Positions 1 to 10,866 are shown, counted from the first letter of the stretch. The stretch is 64,000 nt of DNA from Channallabes apus (GCA_030522415.1 CM060125.1:1236401-1300400), one strand, 5' to 3'. Notes: a model not told the origin generated them from the sequence alone. Made by a program: numbers and translations.

Positions 1-573
1 TGTCTTTTTGCCTGATAATGTATACTTGTATATTTCCACTGAAGGATGACGATGAAGAGACCATATCTGCTGTGACAGACGTGGACAATGCTGGAAGATC
101 CACTGAGGTATGATGCATACCATTATAATGCATGCCCCCTTTTTCATTACAGTAACAGGCATTGTTCTTTCACAGTACATACCTGGGGATTTACCAACAG
201 ATGAGGGTCCTTCAACCTCAGTTCATGATCTAAGAAGTGTAAGAATTTGTGCAGTTGTCCAGATTTAAATTTTATTGTCTGACAGAATGCCATTTATGTA
301 TTTATTTTTGCCTTCCTAGTTGCCAGCAAAGGAGCTGTATAAGGTCCATCTTCAAAAACAAATAAGAAAAAGTGACATGGAGATGGACCTTATATAGCTT
401 CAAATTAAAAAGGCTACTCTAGAAATTGAATTACTGGAGCATCGCCTTAAGGTGAGAACTTGTGTAAATATGAATCTGTTGCATGTTAAAAGTGTTGTGT
501 ATATAAAGCAATGTATTAACACCACATTTTATTTAATTTTACTTTCATTGTTTTTCAGGAAATAAAGAAATGA
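1..573 (+). pseudogene. Harbinger Myb/SANT-like DNA-binding protein, 3' part, broken
   Basis: Four exon-like blocks read in one phase on the plus strand: 45-107, 176-238, 320-451 and 559-573, each bounded by AG...GT. The conceptual protein is acidic, then ends in a charged helix (motif ELYKVHLQKQIRKSDMEMDL) followed by EIKK and a stop at 571-573. That C-terminal helix is typical of the Myb/SANT-like accessory protein of PIF/Harbinger transposons, which helps the transposase bind DNA and enter the nucleus. The N-terminal Myb domain lies outside the window. An in-frame TAG at 395-397, where the family usually has Gln, breaks it. Its stop lies within a few bases of the stop of the opposing HARBI1-like gene, so the pair converges tail to tail. 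Family assignment is inference from the helix and from the partner gene. Confidence 0.66.
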
Positions 574-1506
574 ACCACAGTGAACAGCAGACCACTAAAA
601 AATTTTTTATAAAAGAAACTTTGACAAATCCTGTCTCTCAAAAGTTTTCCATCTCTATGTGCACAAATTTGTAGAGGTTCCTCTACGTCATCCTCTTCGA
701 TACAAGGAGGGTGGCTCTCTCCTCTTATCGTGGCAATGTTGTGAAGCACAACACAAGCCACTATGATGTCGCATGCCCTCTCTGGACTGACCCGGAGCCC
801 ACGCAGACACTGAAACCTTGACTTTAGGATCCCTATGGTCATCTCCACCTTTGCCCGTGTTCGGCTGTGAGCCAGGTTAAAGCGTGTCTGTGGTCCAGGA
901 TCAGGTTCAGGGTAGGGTGTCATTAAATAGGGCAGACAAGGGTATCCTCTGTCCCCCAGCAAGTAACCATTGAACTGTCCTGTAATGATTCAAGTGTCCT
1001 GTAATGTTTCAAGTGTACAATGCAATTTTGTAAAAGTTAATATGTATAACACAAAACATACCCTGCTGAAATGTCTGGCATAATGATGACTCCCGGAAAA
1101 TTCTGGCATCATGCACAGATCCTGGCCATTTGGCCTCAACATTAGTAATAATGTGGGTTGCCTCACATATTACCTATTTAGTGGAAAAAAGGTAATGAGT
1201 TTAATGTACAAGTTTACGAGTACGAGTTTACGTACAAGCTTTTATTTTCTTTTTAAGGTCACTGGCGGTCGTATAAGCATTTCACTGCATATTATACTGT
1301 GTATGACTATGTATGTGACAAATAAAATTTGAATTTGAAATTTGAATGATTCTAACAAGGCAAAAAATTAAGGACACAAAATTAAGTTGTTACCTGTGCA
1401 TTGATGCTATGAATAGATTTCCTATTAACATAGTCTCCCTCATTTATTGAAGGAGCTTTAATAGGAATGTGGGTGCCACCAATGCACCCAATTACATTTG
1501 GAAACC
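555..1506 (-). pseudogene. HARBI1-like Harbinger transposase, nuclease-domain exons
   Basis: Minus-strand exons 1506-1394, 1161-1062 and 979-555 join in phase with GT-AG borders. They encode the PIF/Harbinger DDE nuclease: [20 protein letters not shown] with [14 protein letters not shown] in the first, VEAKWPGSVHDARIFRESS (second catalytic Asp) in the second, and GYLLGDRGYPCLPYLMTP through SRTRAKVEMTIGILKSRF (third acidic residue) in the third. The first catalytic Asp, normally in a CIDGTH motif, reads Gly here (codon ggt), so the enzyme should be dead. Its N-terminal exons lie 8.7 kb away at 10229-10664 because a Gypsy element sits in the intron between them. The stop at 555 nearly touches the converging Myb-like gene. 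Confidence 0.82.
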
Positions 1507-1571
1507 CTGAAATACAAAGGCATATATGCAAGGATCAAGTGTGTGTATGCAGGATGAATACATGTATATAA

Positions 1572-2393
1572 TGTCATGACACGTCAAGCCACAGCCCCAC
1601 CATGATCACCTGAGAACTCCCGTTCCACTTTCCCAACCACCTCTTTCATCTGACCGCCTCATTCTCCACACACCTGTACTCCATCAGTGATCACCCATCA
1701 TGCCTATATAAACCTCGCCATGACACCACCACATCGCCAGTTTATTGAGTGCCTTACCAGCCCAATTTACCAGCGTTATTTTCGTCTCAGCTTTTCATGA
1801 TATCGACCTTGTTTTTGCCTCACCGACTACGTCTTTGTCTCTCGCCTCTTCGGATTCTGACTGCTGCTATTTCCCGTTGCCGACCACTTACCTGCTATCG
1901 ACCACGAGCTTGGACCACGGACTGACCCTCTACTACCCGGCTTTGACCCTCGCCTGCTCAACGACCATGATTCCTCCGCGCTCCTCTTCGAGCTCACGCT
2001 GCTCGCCTCAACCAGCTCACGGGGTGCTCTCTCTCTTCCGGCGCTGCACGCTCGCGCCTCTCAGCAATACTGCTGTCACACACCGGCTCTCGCCTCAGGA
2101 CCGCTGCTGCTGCTGCTCAGCACTTCCGCATTCCTGCAAGGCAAACGTCACACACCGGCTCTCGCCTCGGCGCGCTGCTGCTGCTGCTCAGCACTTCCGC
2201 ATTTCTGCAAGGCAAACGTCACACACCGGCTCTCGCCTCGGCGCGCTCCTGCTGCTGCTCTGCACTTCCGCGTTCTTGCAATACCTTCCCCGCTCACACC
2301 ACAGCACAGAGCTTAACCCACACACAGCCTGTAAATCACTCTGCCTACCTAAATCTGCGTTTGGATCCACCACGCCCTCTACCGACTCTGACA
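1572..2393 (+). repeat. 5' LTR of Gypsy element 1
   Basis: This 822-bp block begins TGTCATGACAC and ends CTCTGACA, and recurs at 9358-10179 with about ten substitutions counted by eye. A TATA box (1705-1712) lies about 30 bases before CAGTTTATT (1738-1746), the likely transcript start. A tandem triplication of a unit of about 71 bp fills 2075-2284, giving CTG-rich tracts. The 5-bp target duplication TATAA lies at 1567-1571 and again after the 3' LTR at 10180-10184. LTR identity is therefore supported by the direct repeat, the TG...CA ends and the TSD. Confidence 0.95.
1705..1746 (+). promoter_or_regulatory. TATA box and inferred transcript start of Gypsy 1 LTR
   Basis: TATATAAA at 1705-1712 is followed 26 bases later by CAGTTTATT at 1738-1746. 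That 9-mer is the exact reverse complement of AATAAACTG at 2395-2403, immediately after the 5' LTR. This is the geometry expected if the transcript's 5' end primes its own reverse transcription. The start position is inferred from TATA spacing and complementarity, not measured. Confidence 0.6.
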
Positions 2394-2415
2394 GAATAAA
2401 CTGTCCCGAAAAGTA

Positions 2416-3336
2416 ATGGATCCAGCAGAGCTTGCTCACCTGAGGGGGGCGTTAGAGAAACAAGGAGTCCTCTTAGGGACACATCAGCAGGAAATCACAC
2501 ATATCACTACAACACTTCAAACCATCACCGAAACCTTGCAGTCTCTCTCCACTCAGGTTCAGAATCTACCACCTCCTGCATCGACTCCTAGACATTCCCC
2601 CCCAGTGCTTTCCCCCGTCTATGAGCTACGCCTCCCCGCTCCGCCTACCTACGATGGGAATCCAGCCACATGTCGCTCTTTTCTGTCTCAATGTTCACTC
2701 GTTCTGGAATTGCAGGCCATGTCATTTCCCACGGAACGCTCTAAGGTCGCCTACATCATCACCCTCCTCACTGGAAAGGCGAGAGAGTGGGGAACGGCAC
2801 TATGGGATGCCCAAGTTCCATGCTGCTTTTCTTACAAAACCTTCACTGAGGAAATGAGGAAGGTTTTTGATCGTTCCTTCACTGGACATCAGGCAGCTAA
2901 TCTGATACTTCAGTTACGCCAGGGAGCACACTCTGTTTCGGATTACGCCATTGATTTCCGGACTCTGGCCCCCTCTTGTGACTGGGACGAGAAAGCACTT
3001 TTCGACTGCTTCCTCCATGGTCTTTCTGACTCAGTCAAAGACGAGCTCGCGGCTCGTGAACTCCCCTCGGATCTGCAGGGCCTCATTGACCTTGCAACAC
3101 GCATCGACGCCCGCAAGCGTATCCAACGATCGGAACGGCAGCCGTGTCTTGCACCATGCACCCCCGTACCGACCCTAGTCACTCCAGAGGCACCCCCTGA
3201 ACCCATGCAGATATGCCGCGCACGCATTTCACCAAGGGAACGTCAGCGCCGCAGAGACGACGGCGCCTGCTTCTATTGCGGCCAGACCGGTCACGTCGTA
3301 CGATTCTGCCCACTAAAAGATCAGGCCCCCCCGTAA
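2416..3336 (+). CDS. Gag of Gypsy element 1
   Basis: A 306-codon open frame starting at the ATG 22 bases after the 5' LTR. It has a coiled-coil-prone N-terminus (residues 5-50), a retrotransposon Gag (capsid) domain from about 70 to 235 with the run [13 protein letters not shown], and a C-terminal CCHC zinc knuckle [14 protein letters not shown] (CX2CX4HX4C) near residue 286. The product would form the cytoplasmic virus-like particle. The frame ends at TAA 3334-3336 directly after a run of seven C, and pol overlaps in the -1 frame. The frame is intact although pol is not. Confidence 0.9.
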   Translation: MDPAELAHLRGALEKQGVLLGTHQQEITHITTTLQTITETLQSLSTQVQNLPPPASTPRHSPPVLSPVYELRLPAPPTYDGNPATCRSFLSQCSLVLELQAMSFPTERSKVAYIITLLTGKAREWGTALWDAQVPCCFSYKTFTEEMRKVFDRSFTGHQAANLILQLRQGAHSVSDYAIDFRTLAPSCDWDEKALFDCFLHGLSDSVKDELAARELPSDLQGLIDLATRIDARKRIQRSERQPCLAPCTPVPTLVTPEAPPEPMQICRARISPRERQRRRDDGACFYCGQTGHVVRFCPLKDQAPP

Positions 3337-6300
3337 TTCTGGGGATACAGGGGGGCCCAGCTTCTTGTTCTTCCCCGGACCAGCAATCTTGTTTCTCAGT
3401 GACCTTGACCCATGGTGACCGATCCTATGCCACTTATGCTCTTGTGGACTCCGGGGCTGACCAGAACTTGATTTCCTCCTCTACTGTCTCCGAGTTTCTA
3501 ATTCCCCTCACACCCCTGCGCCAACCTTTCACTATTCAGGCCCTTGATGGTAGTAGACTAACTCCCATTACTCATCGCACCACCCCCGTTACCCTACAGT
3601 TTTCAGGTAACCACACTGAAACCATTACTTTTCTGTCTATCCAAAACGCTCATGCACCCATTGTGCTGGGGCTACCGTGGCTAAGGCTTCATAACCCCCA
3701 CATCGATTGGAATAAGAGAAGCATCCTTGATTGGAGTCCCACCTGCCTCTCCTCATGTCTTCGCTCAGCTCCCACAGGACGGACCCCACCTGCGTCAGAA
3801 GAGGAGATCCCCGACTTAACCAAGGTTCCCCCCGAATATCACGACCTACGACAGGTGTTCAGTAAATCACGTGCTATATCCTTACCACCTCACCGCCCCT
3901 ATGACTGCGCGATTGACCTCCTCCCTGGCTCCTCCCCACCCAAGGGGCGACTCTACTCCCTCTCTCGCCCAGAGAGAGAGGCAATGGAACAGTACATCAA
4001 TGAATCACTTGCGGCAGGGATTATCCGCCCATCATCTTCACCGGCGGGGGCGGGATTCTTCTTCGTTGAAAAGAAGGACAAGTCCCTCAGGCCTTGCATA
4101 GATTATAGAGGGCTTAATGAGATCACGATAAAGAACCGCTACCCCCTTCCACTGATGTCATCCGCCTTTGAACTCCTCCAGAATGCCCGCGTCTTCACCA
4201 AACTAGATCTACGGAACGCCTATCACCTGGTCAGGATACGAGAAGGTGACGAGTGGAAGACTGCCTTTAACACCCCTACTGGCCATTACGAATATCTCGT
4301 AGTTCCATTTGGCTTAAAGAAATGCACCGGCCGTCTTCCAGGCTCTCATTAATGACGTCCTTAGGGATTTTCTCAACGTATTCGTCTTCGCGTATCTGGA
4401 TGACATCCTAATATTTTCACGCTCTACCAGGGAACACAAATGTCACGTATGCCAGGTCTTGCAGCGCCTGTTGGAGAACAAGCTATACGTCAAAGCAGAG
4501 AAGTGTGAGTTCCACTGTACCTCCACCTCATTTTTGGGTTACTCCATCTCCCCTATGGGCATCCAAATGGACCCCACCAAGGTCAAGGCGGTCACTGACT
4601 GGCCATCACCGTCCTCAAGGCGTGAACTTCAACGGTTCCTGGGGTTCGCTAACTTCTATCGGCGCTTCATTCGAAGTTATAGCACGGTGGCGGCCCCACT
4701 TACTACACTCACTTCATCAAAGGTCTCGTTCCGATGGAACCCTCTGGCCGATAAGGCCTTCAAGGAACCTAAGCGCCGCTTCACTACAGCCCCAGTTCTC
4801 AAGTTTCCAGACCCTTCTCTCCAGTTTGTCGTGGAGGTAGACGCATCCGAGACGGGAGTAGGGGCCGTCCTGTCACAGAGATCTCCGGAGGATAGCAAGC
4901 TCCACCCCTGCTCCTTTTTCTCCCGCCGTCTCACACCCCCAGAATGCAACTACGGCATTGGAGATCGTGAACTTTTGGCGGTCAAACTGGCACTCGAGGA
5001 GTGGAGACATTGGTTGGAGGGTGCAGAACACCCCTTCCTTGTCTGGACCGACCACCGGAACCTTGAGTACCTAAAGACGGCAAAGAGACTGAACTCACGT
5101 CAGGCATGATGGTCACTGTTCTTCTCCCGCTTTCATTTTACGTTGTCATACCACCTGGGTTCCAAGAATGTCAAGCCTGATGCCCTCTCCCAACAGTTTT
5201 CAACTCCCCATGACGCGATGATACCGGAGACAATCCTTCCCCCTCATTGCCTCGTGGCAGCAACCCAACTTGAGGTGGAGCACCTCGTCCAGCAGTCCCT
5301 CAAACGAGAACCAGGCCCAAGCGCTGTCCCCCCCAACAAACTCTTCGTTCCCGCCTCCGTGCGTTCACAGGTGTTGGACTGGGCCCATAGTTCCAGGTTG
5401 GCGTGCCACCCTGGGGTGACACGCACCTTCTTCCTCCTACACCAACGCTTCTGGTGGCCCACGTTCAAGCAGGACGTCAAGGACTTTGTAGCTTCTTGTG
5501 ACATCTGTTCCAGGAACAAGAACTCTAACCGACCCCCTGAGGGTCTACTCAGACCCCTCCCCATCCCTCACCGCCCCTGGTCCCACATCTCCGTCGATTT
5601 CATCACCGGACTACCACCATCACAAGATAACACCTGTATCTTAACTGTTGTAGATCACTTTTCCATGGCAGCTCATTTCATTCCACTACCCAAACTTCCG
5701 TCCGCCAAAGAAACAGCTGAGCTCCTGGTCAACCATGTCTTTCGACTTCACGGACTCCCCATCGACATTGTTTCAGACAGGGGACCCCAGTTCTCTGCCC
5801 AGTTCTGGAAGGCCTTCTGCAACCTCGTCGGTGCCACCCCCAGTCTCTCATCTGGTTTTCACCCCCAAACTAACGGCCAAACAGAACGGATGAACCAGGA
5901 ATTGGAGAAAGCCCTAAGGTGCATGGCCTCTCGGGACCCATCCTCCTGGAGCCGCTTCCTCCCCTGGGTGAAGTATGCCCACAACACGCTCCCTACTTCC
6001 TCCACAGGCATGTCTCCTTTCCACTGCTGTCTGGGTTATCAACTACCCCTCTTTCCGGCCCAAGAAGAGGAGGTAGCTGTTCCATCAGCCCTAGCTTTTG
6101 TTCGTCGCTGCAAGAGGACTTGGCAACGGGCCCGCAATCAGCTGCTACGCACTGTAAGCACCTTCCAGCGTCAGGCTAACCGTCACAGGTCATCAGCTCC
6201 CCGGTATCGCATCGGTCAGAGGGTCATGCTATCCACACCCGACCTTCCCCTTAAAACCACGTCAAGAAAGCTCTCTCCAAGGTTCGTCGGCCCCTTCACG

Positions 6301-6624
6301 ATCAACCGCGTCATCAACCCATGTTCTGTCCGACTCTCTCTACCCCTCTCCATGCGTCGAATTAACCCCACCTTCCATGTCTCCCAGATTCGCCGCCTGG
6401 TCCCTTGCCCACTATCTACACCACCTCAGCCTCCCCCACCCCCCCGATTAATAGAGGGGGGCGAAGCCTTTACGGTCCGCAGACTCCTCAAGTCTCGCCG
6501 CCGCGGACGTGGCCTCCAGTACTTAGTAGACTGGGAGGGCTACGGCCCCGAAGAAAGAAGTTGGGTACCTGCTAGATTCATCCTAGACCGTTCCCTAATC
6601 ACCGACTTCCACAGACTACACCCT
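3213..6624 (+). pseudogene. Pol of Gypsy element 1, frameshifted and with nonsense codon
   Basis: Protease (LVDSGADQN), reverse transcriptase, RNase H, integrase and chromodomain are all recognisable. The first open stretch ends at 4352: near 4315-4330, inside the RT motif PFGL, the frame changes. RT resumes in another frame with YLDD near 4396-4407, through RNase H ([16 protein letters not shown]) to an in-frame TGA at 5107-5109, where the family has Arg. The integrase runs from 5143: zinc-binding H/H/C/C, catalytic [16 protein letters not shown] and [12 protein letters not shown]. It ends in a chromodomain ([20 protein letters not shown]) cut by the L2 insertion at 6625. Expression would start by -1 frameshift from gag. 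One frameshift and one stop make it inactive. Confidence 0.9.
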
Positions 6625-9303
6625 TTTTTAATAATAAAATTGTAAATATTAGGCATAAAATTGAGACTTTGAAACCAAACAATGTAATTGATACAGATGT
6701 TAACCTAGCCATGTCAGATTCAAACCTAGAAGACTTTACTCCTCTTGAAGAGAATGAACTAATTTCACTCATCTCTTCTGCAAATTCATCAACCTGTATA
6801 TTAGATCCTATACCGACACATTTTCTTAAACAGATAGTACCAGTAATAACAGAACCGCTGTTGAGAATAATTAATTCCTCACTCAGCATTGGTTATGTTC
6901 CAAAATCTTTTAAAGTAGCAGTTATTAAACCAATAATTAAGAAACCTGACCTCGACCCCTGTCAGCTGTCCAATTACAGGCCAATATCAAACCTCCCCTT
7001 TATCTCTAAGATTCTGGAAAAGATAGTAGCGGAGCAGCTATGCTCATATCTACATAGAAATGGCATACATGAACTGTATCAGTCAGGATTTAGGCCTCAT
7101 CACAGCACAGAAACAGCACTCGTTAAAGTAGTAAATGACCTCCTATTGGCCTCTGATCAGGGTTGTGTAACTATGCTTGTATTACTCGACCTCAGTGCAG
7201 CTTTTGACACTATTGATCATGCTATTCTTCTTCACAGATTAGAAAATGTAGTAGGAATTAAGGGTACAGCCCTCTCCTGGCTCAGATCCTATTTGACCGA
7301 TCGTTATCAGTATGTAGACTTAAATGGTGATTATTCTGCATGTTCTCTAGTGGAGTTTGGCGTTCCGCAGGGTTCAGTTTTAGGCCCACTGCTTTTTTCC
7401 CTTTACATGCTTCCTCTGGGCAACATAATCCGTAAGCATGGTATTAGTTTTCATTGTTATGCTGACGACACACAGCTATACGTCTCAACAAAACCTGATG
7501 AGAAAAACCATCTTACTAAAGTTGAGCAATGTGTGCAGGACATAAGAAATTGGATGCTAATTAACTTCCTTCTGCTTAATCCGGATAAGACAGAAGTTCT
7601 AGTCATAGGACCGCATACAGCTAGAAGTAAAATCTTAGATCACACCGTAACTTTAGATGGCCTTTCTGTTCCGTCAAGTGCAACAGTAAAAGACCTCGGC
7701 GTGATTATAGATTCCAGCCTTTCATTTGAAGCTCATGTAGATAATATCACCAGGATAGCATTCTTTCACCTCAGAAATATCGCCAAAATAAGAAATATAT
7801 TGTCGCTAAACGGTGCAGAAAAACTAGTTCATGCTTTTATCACTTCTAGGTTGGACTATTGTAATGCCTTACTGTCTGGTTGTTCAGTTAGGTGCATAAA
7901 CAAGCTTCAGCTAGTCCAGAATGCAGCAGCGAGAGTCCTCACTAGAACCAGAAGATATGAGCACATCACCCCTATCCTATCTTCACTGCATTGGCTCCCT
8001 GTGAAATTTCGCATTGATTTTAAAATACTACTCTTGACATATAAAGCATTAAATGGTCTCGCCCCGCAGTATCTGAGCGAACTGCTAGTGTCTTACGATC
8101 CGCCACGCCTACTTCGGTCAAAGGATGCAGGCTGCTTATCAGTACCGCGTATTATGAAAACTACAGCTGGGGGCAGAGCTTTTTATTACAAAGCCCCAAA
8201 ATTATGGAATAGTCTTCCAAATAGTGTTCGGGACTCAGACACAGTCTCAGTGTTTAAGTCTAGGCTAAAAACCTATTTATTTAGCCAAGCATTTTTATAA
8301 ATAGATTTGCCATAAGGTAAAGGAGCAGATCTGGGGGACTCATGGACGTAGAGTATTATGGTGAACTGGTATGTTTTAGATGCTGTCTTCCTCAGTCTCA
8401 TTTGATCACTCAGGTTTGTTGACGGTGAGGTGATTGTTTGCTTTACATCTCAGGGAGCCCTCATGTTTGTGTTTCCTTCTGGCTCTCCCTTTAGTTATGC
8501 TGTCATAGTTAGTCCTGCCGGAGTCCCTGCTTGCACTCTACAGTAAATATACATTCACATTAGACATTGTGACTGTGACCATACCTACTTGCAATCTCTC
8601 CTCCTCTTCTCTTCCTCCCCCTCTTTCTCTTTCCTCTCTCCCCCTGTCTCCCCCTTTCACTCTTTCTCTCTCTCTCTCTGTCGAGCTACACATGTGGTTC
8701 CTGAGCTGCCAGTGATCCAGACTCCCTCTGCCCTCCGGACCTGTCTGGTCCATCCTGGTGCCCGGTTTCTGGTTGGAGGTCTCATCGCATGGATGCCCCG
8801 TGTGTCTCTTTAGGATGTGCCTGGTGTCTGGGGATGATTCTATCTACTTAGAAGATGGTTCTGGCCTCGACTGGTGTTGTCAGCTGTTTCTCTGAGGACT
8901 TGACAATTCGATAGTTCAGGACTGGAACTTTCTACAAGTCTATCTGAGTCTCGAATAATTACTGGACTCCATTTTACATCAACTATTATAACATCAATTA
9001 ACATCAACTATTATAGCTGAACCTAACACTTAACACAGTATAAATGCAGATCATTTCCTGCTATCTGTTTCACCCAGATGAGGATGGGTTCCCTGTCGAG
9101 TCTGGTTCCTCTCAAGGTTTCTTCCTATTACCATCTCAGGGAGTTTTTCCTTGCCACTGTCGCCCTCGGGCTTGCTCACCAGGGACTATCTGAACATTTT
9201 GATTCATACACATTCACATTCCATACAAACTTAAATAATTCTTTTGATTGTGTAAAGCTGTTTTGAGACAATGTCAATTGTTAAAAGCGCTATACAAATA
9301 AAA
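6625..9303 (+). mobile_element. L2-type LINE copy A, 5'-truncated, inside Gypsy 1
   Basis: The sequence between two copies of ACACCCT (6618-6624 and 9304-9310) is foreign to the Gypsy element: removing it rejoins the Gypsy tail to its purine tract. It carries an L2/CR1-type ORF2 (6669-8300), a CT-rich tract (8590-8685), and the conserved L2 3' segment with GAGGATGGGTTCCCTGTCGA, TTTTTCCTTGCCACTGTCGC and TTTTGAGACAATGTCAATTG, ending in AAATAAAA. The endonuclease half is missing, as expected for 5' truncation during target-primed reverse transcription. Copies B and C belong to the same subfamily. Confidence 0.92.
6669..8300 (+). CDS. L2-type ORF2 C-terminal half: reverse transcriptase
   Basis: An uninterrupted 543-codon frame. 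Visible RT blocks are [48 protein letters not shown] (catalytic Asp), [20 protein letters not shown], and the catalytic box [14 protein letters not shown]-terminal domain follows with [10 protein letters not shown] and [20 protein letters not shown], typical of CR1/L2 clade proteins. The apurinic-type endonuclease is absent because of 5' truncation, so the frame start is not the native one. The product would copy L2 RNA into DNA at the target site; this copy cannot nick its target. The lack of stops suggests a fairly recent insertion. Confidence 0.9.
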   Translation: MKPNNVIDTDVNLAMSDSNLEDFTPLEENELISLISSANSSTCILDPIPTHFLKQIVPVITEPLLRIINSSLSIGYVPKSFKVAVIKPIIKKPDLDPCQLSNYRPISNLPFISKILEKIVAEQLCSYLHRNGIHELYQSGFRPHHSTETALVKVVNDLLLASDQGCVTMLVLLDLSAAFDTIDHAILLHRLENVVGIKGTALSWLRSYLTDRYQYVDLNGDYSACSLVEFGVPQGSVLGPLLFSLYMLPLGNIIRKHGISFHCYADDTQLYVSTKPDEKNHLTKVEQCVQDIRNWMLINFLLLNPDKTEVLVIGPHTARSKILDHTVTLDGLSVPSSATVKDLGVIIDSSLSFEAHVDNITRIAFFHLRNIAKIRNILSLNGAEKLVHAFITSRLDYCNALLSGCSVRCINKLQLVQNAAARVLTRTRRYEHITPILSSLHWLPVKFRIDFKILLLTYKALNGLAPQYLSELLVSYDPPRLLRSKDAGCLSVPRIMKTTAGGRAFYYKAPKLWNSLPNSVRDSDTVSVFKSRLKTYLFSQAFL

Positions 9304-9357
9304 ACACCCTGAGGCACCCACAAGAACGCCTGGGGGCGTTCATAGGGGGGAGGGTAC
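9304..9357 (+). other. Gypsy 1 pol tail and polypurine tract
   Basis: This short stretch is Gypsy sequence on the far side of the L2 insertion. It begins with the second copy of ACACCCT and ends in a purine-rich run (AGGGGGGAGGG) directly before the 3' LTR. The purine run is the expected plus-strand primer site for LTR retrotransposon replication. Confidence 0.8.
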
Positions 9358-10179
9358 TGTCATGACACGTCAAGCCACAGCCCCACCATGATCACCTGAG
9401 AACTCCCGTTCCACTTTCCCAACCACCTCTTTCATCTGACCGCCTCATTCTCCACACACCTGTACTCCATCAGTGATCACCCATCATGCCTATATAAACC
9501 TCGCCATGACACCACCACATCGCCAGTTTATTGAGTGCCTTACCAGCCCAATTTACCAGCGTTATTTTCGTCTCAGCTTTTCATGATATCGACCTTGTTT
9601 TTGCCTCACCGACTACGTCTTTGTCTCTCGTCTCTTCGGATTCTGACTGCTGCTATTTCCCGTTGCCGACCACTTACCTGCTATCGACCACGAGCTTGGA
9701 TCACGGACTGACCCTCTACTACCCGGCTTTGACCCTCGCCTGCTCAATGACCACGATTCCTCCGCGCTCCTCTTCGAGCTCACGCTGCTCGCCTCAACCA
9801 GCTCACGGGGCGCTCTCTCTCTTCCGGCGCTGCACGCTCGCGCCTCTCAGCAATACTGCTGTCACACACCGGCTCTCGCCTCAGGCGCGCTGCTGCTGCT
9901 GCTCAGCACTTCCGCATTCCTGCAAGGCAAACGTCACACACCGGCTCTCGCCTCGGCGCGCTGCTGCTGCTGCTCAGCACTTCCACATTCCTGCAAGGCA
10001 AACGTCACACACCGGCTCTCGCCTCGGCGCGCTCCTGCTGCTGCTCTGCACTTCCGCGTTCTTGCAATACCTTCCCCGCTCACACCACAGCACGGAGCTT
10101 AACCCACACACAGCCTGTAAATCACTCTGCCTACCTAAATCTGCGTTTGGATCCACCACGCCCTCTACCGACTCTGACA
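9358..10179 (+). repeat. 3' LTR of Gypsy element 1
   Basis: 822 bp, same length as the 5' LTR and nearly identical, with the same triplicated ~71-bp unit. Ends CTCTGACA, followed by the TSD TATAA at 10180-10184 and an AT-rich (ATACAT)n-like stretch. I count about ten single-base differences from the 5' copy, a modest age since insertion. Confidence 0.95.
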
Positions 10180-10228
10180 TATAAATATACATATACATAT
10201 ACATATTAAATGTGCGTCATAGATTTTA

Positions 10229-10664
10229 CTACAAAGGACAAACCTGCCACTCTGTGGAACTCCTCTTTAATAATGTGGAGAGGTTTATGGCCAGGGAACT
10301 GTACACATGTGTGTAAAAATGCTTAAGTGCCAGACATACTGTACGAACGGCTCTACACACAGTTGCCTTTCCCACGTGCTCTGCATCACCCACATTGTAC
10401 AGAAAATGCCCTGACGCAAAAAACCTATAAAATATTTTCTGTGCTAAGCGCAGACCTGCCGTTTGTGACATGTACAATATGCGGTTTCAGGACATGTGTT
10501 AAGTAAATTAACGATTCCCTTGAAAACCGATAACGCTCTTTTAAATAATCATTCGGAAATGAAAACACATCAATACGCGGTCTTATAACTCACCCCCGGC
10601 GAAAAAAACCGCGTATAATCTGTGCCTCCACGTCCACAGGATCCTCATCAAAAGGGCACGCCAT
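10229..10664 (-). pseudogene. HARBI1-like transposase, N-terminal part, broken
   Basis: The ATG at 10664 opens a HARBI1-type N-terminus (MACPFDEDPVDVEAQIIRGF). The frame then meets a TGA near 10591-10593, where an Arg codon is expected, before SFPNDYLKERYRFSRESL. Two single-base frame changes follow, one before RFFASGHFLYNVGDAEHVGK and one in a T/A run near 10315, before a stretch ending KEEFHRVAG with a GT donor at about 10232. This exon continues in phase into the exon at 1506-1394 on the far side of Gypsy 1. HARBI1 proteins derive from Harbinger transposases, but this copy lies beside its accessory gene and has terminal-type repeats, so it is an element relic, not the domesticated host gene. 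Confidence 0.8.
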
Positions 10665-10866
10665 GCTCACTAAGCTTCTGAAACAAACTTACCCTGGAAC
10701 ATAACCTGCTACCGAGCAGGTTAGCTTCAGAGAGTAAGTTGCTATGGTTACATACATACCCAGAAAGTTACCTCCGTTTTTGGAACCGGAAGTTGAGGTT
10801 GTCCACTAACTTACCCTCAAACTTATCCAGGTATGTCACATAACCTGCTTTCTGGAACACCCCCCA
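10665..10866. repeat. Right terminal region of the Harbinger element
   Basis: Read outward-in on the minus strand it begins GGGGGTGTTCCAGAAAGCAG and continues GTTATGTGACATACC, the usual look of teleost Harbinger termini. A subterminal palindrome AACCTGCT-accg-AGCAGGTT lies near 10702-10722. Immediately beyond 10866 the sequence is L1 ORF2, so the element landed in that gene. The matching left terminus and the 3-bp TSD lie outside the window, so the exact end is uncertain by a few bases. Confidence 0.68.

Larger units (their letters stand above)
1572..10179 (+). mobile_element. Gypsy element 1 (chromodomain type), with nested L2
   Basis: Complete LTR retrotransposon: 5' LTR, gag (2416-3336), pol (3213-6617 with breaks), purine tract ending at 9357, and 3' LTR. 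It is interrupted by an L2 LINE at 6625-9303. The pol order protease, reverse transcriptase, RNase H, integrase, chromodomain places it among the chromoviruses. The absence of a tRNA-type primer site and a self-complementary sequence just after the LTR point to the Tf1/sushi group. TSD is TATAA. The insertion lies in an intron of the Harbinger HARBI1-like gene. Frame damage in pol and about 1.2% LTR divergence by eye suggest a moderately old, inactive copy. Confidence 0.93.

Noticed and set aside
1745..2416. 223-codon open frame in the Gypsy 1 leader as a protein gene
   Set aside because: It spans triplicated DNA read in changing frames, has no domain, is CTG/GC-rich and begins without an ATG. 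Kept only as a low-interest observation.
8538..8813. Frames on both strands over the CT-rich L2 UTR
   Set aside because: Low-complexity Ser/Phe or Arg/Glu runs in a known L2 3' UTR.
10229..10664. The domesticated host gene HARBI1
   Set aside because: Stops, frameshifts, adjacent transposon terminus and accessory gene show it is an element copy.
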